From Gelria sp. (GTDB lineage Bacteria; Bacillota; Syntrophomonadia; Syntrophomonadales; Syntrophomonadaceae): a DNA stretch of 6,451 bases. Each line of letters begins with the position of its first letter. Positions within the stretch are counted from its first letter, which is position 1. The stretch is from assembly GCA_012839665.1 (NCBI GenBank), contig DUMX01000218.1:1-6451 (forward strand), given 5' to 3'. A program made the translations under genes and the position numbers. Below the pieces are notes generated by a model. The model saw only the letters and a list, made by a program, of their open reading frames with translations. It did no database searches and was not told where the DNA came from. Shown in pieces: positions 4,728-6,451 of this stretch.

Positions 4728-5690
4728 ATGCGGCAAAAGATACTGGAGGAGCTAATTAAAAACCGGGATAGCTTTGTAAGCGGGAATCAATTAGCCGAAC
4801 GTCTGGGTATAAGCCGGGTAGCAGTCTGGAAACATATTGAAGCCCTGAAAGAAGAAGGATATGATATTATTGGTGTTAGTGGAAGGGGTTACCAGATCCA
4901 GGATAGCGGAATAATAATTCCTGCTAAAATTATGGACAGATTACCGCAACAGCTAATCGGCACCCAGATATACTATTATCCTGGTTTGGATTCTACCAAC
5001 GAAGCCCTGAAACGCAGCTTAAAAGACCATCCCCCGGAAGGTACGGTATATATAGCGGGAAAACAAGAAGAGGGTAAGGGACGCCGGGGTAGAAAATGGG
5101 AATCTCCCCCGGGTGGACTGTGGTTTTCTTTTGTATTACGACCTACTTTACCTTTAACGCAGACGGCTTTGCTATCACTGGTGTTTGCAGTATCCCTGGT
5201 GAAAAGCCTGGATATTTTTTCAGACTCTTTATGTCAGATTAAATGGCCCAATGATATTTACTGTCAGGGTAAGAAAATTTCCGGTATCCTACTGGAAGCA
5301 AGTGGTGAAATCGATAGTATCGACTATCTCGTTGTTGGTATAGGTATTAACGTTAATGTTAGAACCAATGATTTTCCGACCGCTATAGCTACTAACTCCA
5401 CTTCATTGCTGGAAGTTTGTGGCCGGGAGATAGCCCTTGATGAAGTATTGATAACTGTATTAAAGGATTTGGATAGTTATTATCGAGATTTTATAGAAAA
5501 TGGTTTTTACCATATTCGTTTGGAATTTAAATCTCGCTGCCTGCATCTGGGTAAAGAAATAGAAATGATTCGAGGACAGGATATAATTCGGGGTATAAAT
5601 ACCGATATTGACGAGATGGGTAACCTGATGGTGCAATGTCAGGATAATTTGGTACGAATAAGTACCGGAGATGTTAAAATACTTAATTAG
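4728..5690 (+). CDS. birA: Bifunctional biotin-protein ligase / biotin repressor BirA
   Basis: BirA activates biotin with ATP to biotinyl-AMP and attaches it to a lysine of biotin carrier proteins such as acetyl-CoA carboxylase. With its DNA-binding domain it can also repress biotin synthesis or uptake genes. From ATG 4728 the product is 320 aa, normal for the two-function class. A winged helix-turn-helix covers about 18-55 (GNQLAERLGISRVAVWKHIEAL, then GRGYQI). The ligase domain has the biotinyl-AMP loop GKGRRGRKW (116-124; GRGRRG in E. coli), KWPND (172-176), KKISGILLE (182-190) and GIGINVN (204-210). A short C-terminal domain follows. An ATG two codons upstream is less likely. The gene sits 16 bp before smc, probably in one operon. 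No bio genes are nearby, so its regulatory targets lie elsewhere. Confidence 0.95.
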   Translation: MRQKILEELIKNRDSFVSGNQLAERLGISRVAVWKHIEALKEEGYDIIGVSGRGYQIQDSGIIIPAKIMDRLPQQLIGTQIYYYPGLDSTNEALKRSLKDHPPEGTVYIAGKQEEGKGRRGRKWESPPGGLWFSFVLRPTLPLTQTALLSLVFAVSLVKSLDIFSDSLCQIKWPNDIYCQGKKISGILLEASGEIDSIDYLVVGIGINVNVRTNDFPTAIATNSTSLLEVCGREIALDEVLITVLKDLDSYYRDFIENGFYHIRLEFKSRCLHLGKEIEMIRGQDIIRGINTDIDEMGNLMVQCQDNLVRISTGDVKILN

Positions 5691-5706
5691 CAGGGGAGGC
5701 GAATAA

Positions 5707-6451
5707 GTGTATCTCAAGCGTCTGGAGATAAAGGGCTTCAAATCTTTTGCTGATATTACCGAAATTAATTTTGAGCCGGGTATAAATATAATAGTTGGGC
5801 CCAATGGTTGTGGTAAAAGCAACATAGTTGATGCTATACGCTGGGTTATAGGTGAAGCTAATATCCGTAACCTGCGCGGACAGAAAAGCGAAGATGTAAT
5901 TTTTAATGGCACTGATGATAAAAGAGCACAAAGTATGGCCCAGGTAGAGATGCTGCTGGATAATAGTGATGAGATTTTGCCTCTTGATTATAGTGAAGTA
6001 ACTATGGCCCGCAAGGTTTTCCGTAGCGGGGAAAGTGAGTTTTATATTAACAAATCTCGGGTCCGAATGAAGGATATTACTGAATTGTTTACCGGTACCG
6101 GCCTGGGGAAGAAAGGTTATTCCATAATTGGGCAGGGAGAACTGGAACAGGTATTAAGTGGGCAAGCTCTGGACCGACGGTTAATACTGGAGGAAGCCTC
6201 TGGCACTATAAAATATCGTCAGCAAAGGGATGAGGTTAAACGCCGGCTGGAAAATACGAGTAATGACCTGCTGCGCTTGGGAGATATTATAAGTGAAGTT
6301 AGGGAGCGCAAAGAGGAACTGGGGTATAAAGCGGAACGAGCCCGGCGTTATTTACAGCTAAATAAGGAATGCCTGGGACTGGAAAGGAAGGTATTACTAT
6401 CGGAGCTTGCTTATGGGCAGCAGGAGCTAAATCGCAAGCAGAATAAGTTCC
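5707..6451 (+). CDS. smc: Chromosome partition protein Smc, N-terminal part (runs off window)
   Basis: Smc is the ATPase of the bacterial condensin complex; with ScpA and ScpB it organises and separates chromosomes. The first 248 codons are present out of roughly 1,180 usual for the family. The N-terminal head starts MYLKRLEIKGFKSFAD, with Walker A GPNGCGKS (31-38), the VDAIRWVIGE helix and the arginine finger region NLRG (55-58). It continues through the conserved FTGTGLGKKGYSIIGQGELEQVL and LILEEASG stretches into the charged start of the first coiled coil, cut by the window edge. The start is GTG 5707, with GGGGAGG (5693-5699) seven bases upstream. The frame stays open to the last base. 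It follows birA by 16 bp. Smc commonly lies downstream of rnc in Firmicutes, and here two genes stand between them. Confidence 0.97.
   Translation, partial: MYLKRLEIKGFKSFADITEINFEPGINIIVGPNGCGKSNIVDAIRWVIGEANIRNLRGQKSEDVIFNGTDDKRAQSMAQVEMLLDNSDEILPLDYSEVTMARKVFRSGESEFYINKSRVRMKDITELFTGTGLGKKGYSIIGQGELEQVLSGQALDRRLILEEASGTIKYRQQRDEVKRRLENTSNDLLRLGDIISEVRERKEELGYKAERARRYLQLNKECLGLERKVLLSELAYGQQELNRKQNKF

Noticed and set aside
5460..5931. 150- and 82-codon minus-strand open frames across the birA-smc junction
   Set aside because: They overlap conserved coding sequence of BirA and Smc, and their translations show no recognisable domain.

Overview
This window is a housekeeping stretch from what looks like an anaerobic Firmicute of the class Clostridia. 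The grounds are strong AGGAGG-type ribosome sites, sigma-A type promoter boxes, moderately AT-leaning DNA, and the gene order ackA - DUF177 (yceD) - rpmF - plsX - acpP - rnc - radical SAM - birA - smc. The order and repeat style remind me of Syntrophomonas-like organisms, but that placement is inference and untested. All recognised complete genes run on the + strand.

Layout. Positions 1-465 hold the 3' end of acetate kinase (ackA, + strand), preceded by a 177-bp inverted copy of the same gene segment on the - strand. The two copies meet head-to-head around 178, and both lack the N-terminal three quarters of the protein. ackA ends at a near-perfect palindromic terminator (481-506). A clean promoter (533-562) then starts yceD (591-1112) and rpmF (1112-1282), which overlap by one base. 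A long hairpin with a T-rich tail (1310-1360) separates rpmF from plsX (1378-2343). After a 105-bp gap with a -10-like element come acpP (2449-2697), rnc (2690-3424) and a radical SAM gene (3408-4493), all overlapping and probably translationally coupled. A 234-bp intergenic stretch (4494-4727) contains a phased 10-bp repeat, a possible promoter and two mutually exclusive hairpins. It is followed by birA (4728-5690) and the start of smc (5707 to the window edge).

How the genes fit together. AckA makes ATP from acetyl phosphate. YceD and L32 are ribosome biogenesis and structure. PlsX and ACP feed acyl chains from fatty acid synthesis into phospholipids. RNase III processes rRNA and other double-stranded RNA. 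BirA loads biotin onto acetyl-CoA carboxylase and similar enzymes, and may act as a repressor. Smc condenses and segregates the chromosome. The usual fab genes between plsX and acpP are absent here.

I found no convincing undescribed multi-gene system, no phage or transposase gene, no CRISPR array and no RNA gene. The items most worth checking are the diverged inverted ackA foldback at the left edge, the alternative hairpins and decamer array before birA, and the plsX leader hairpin.
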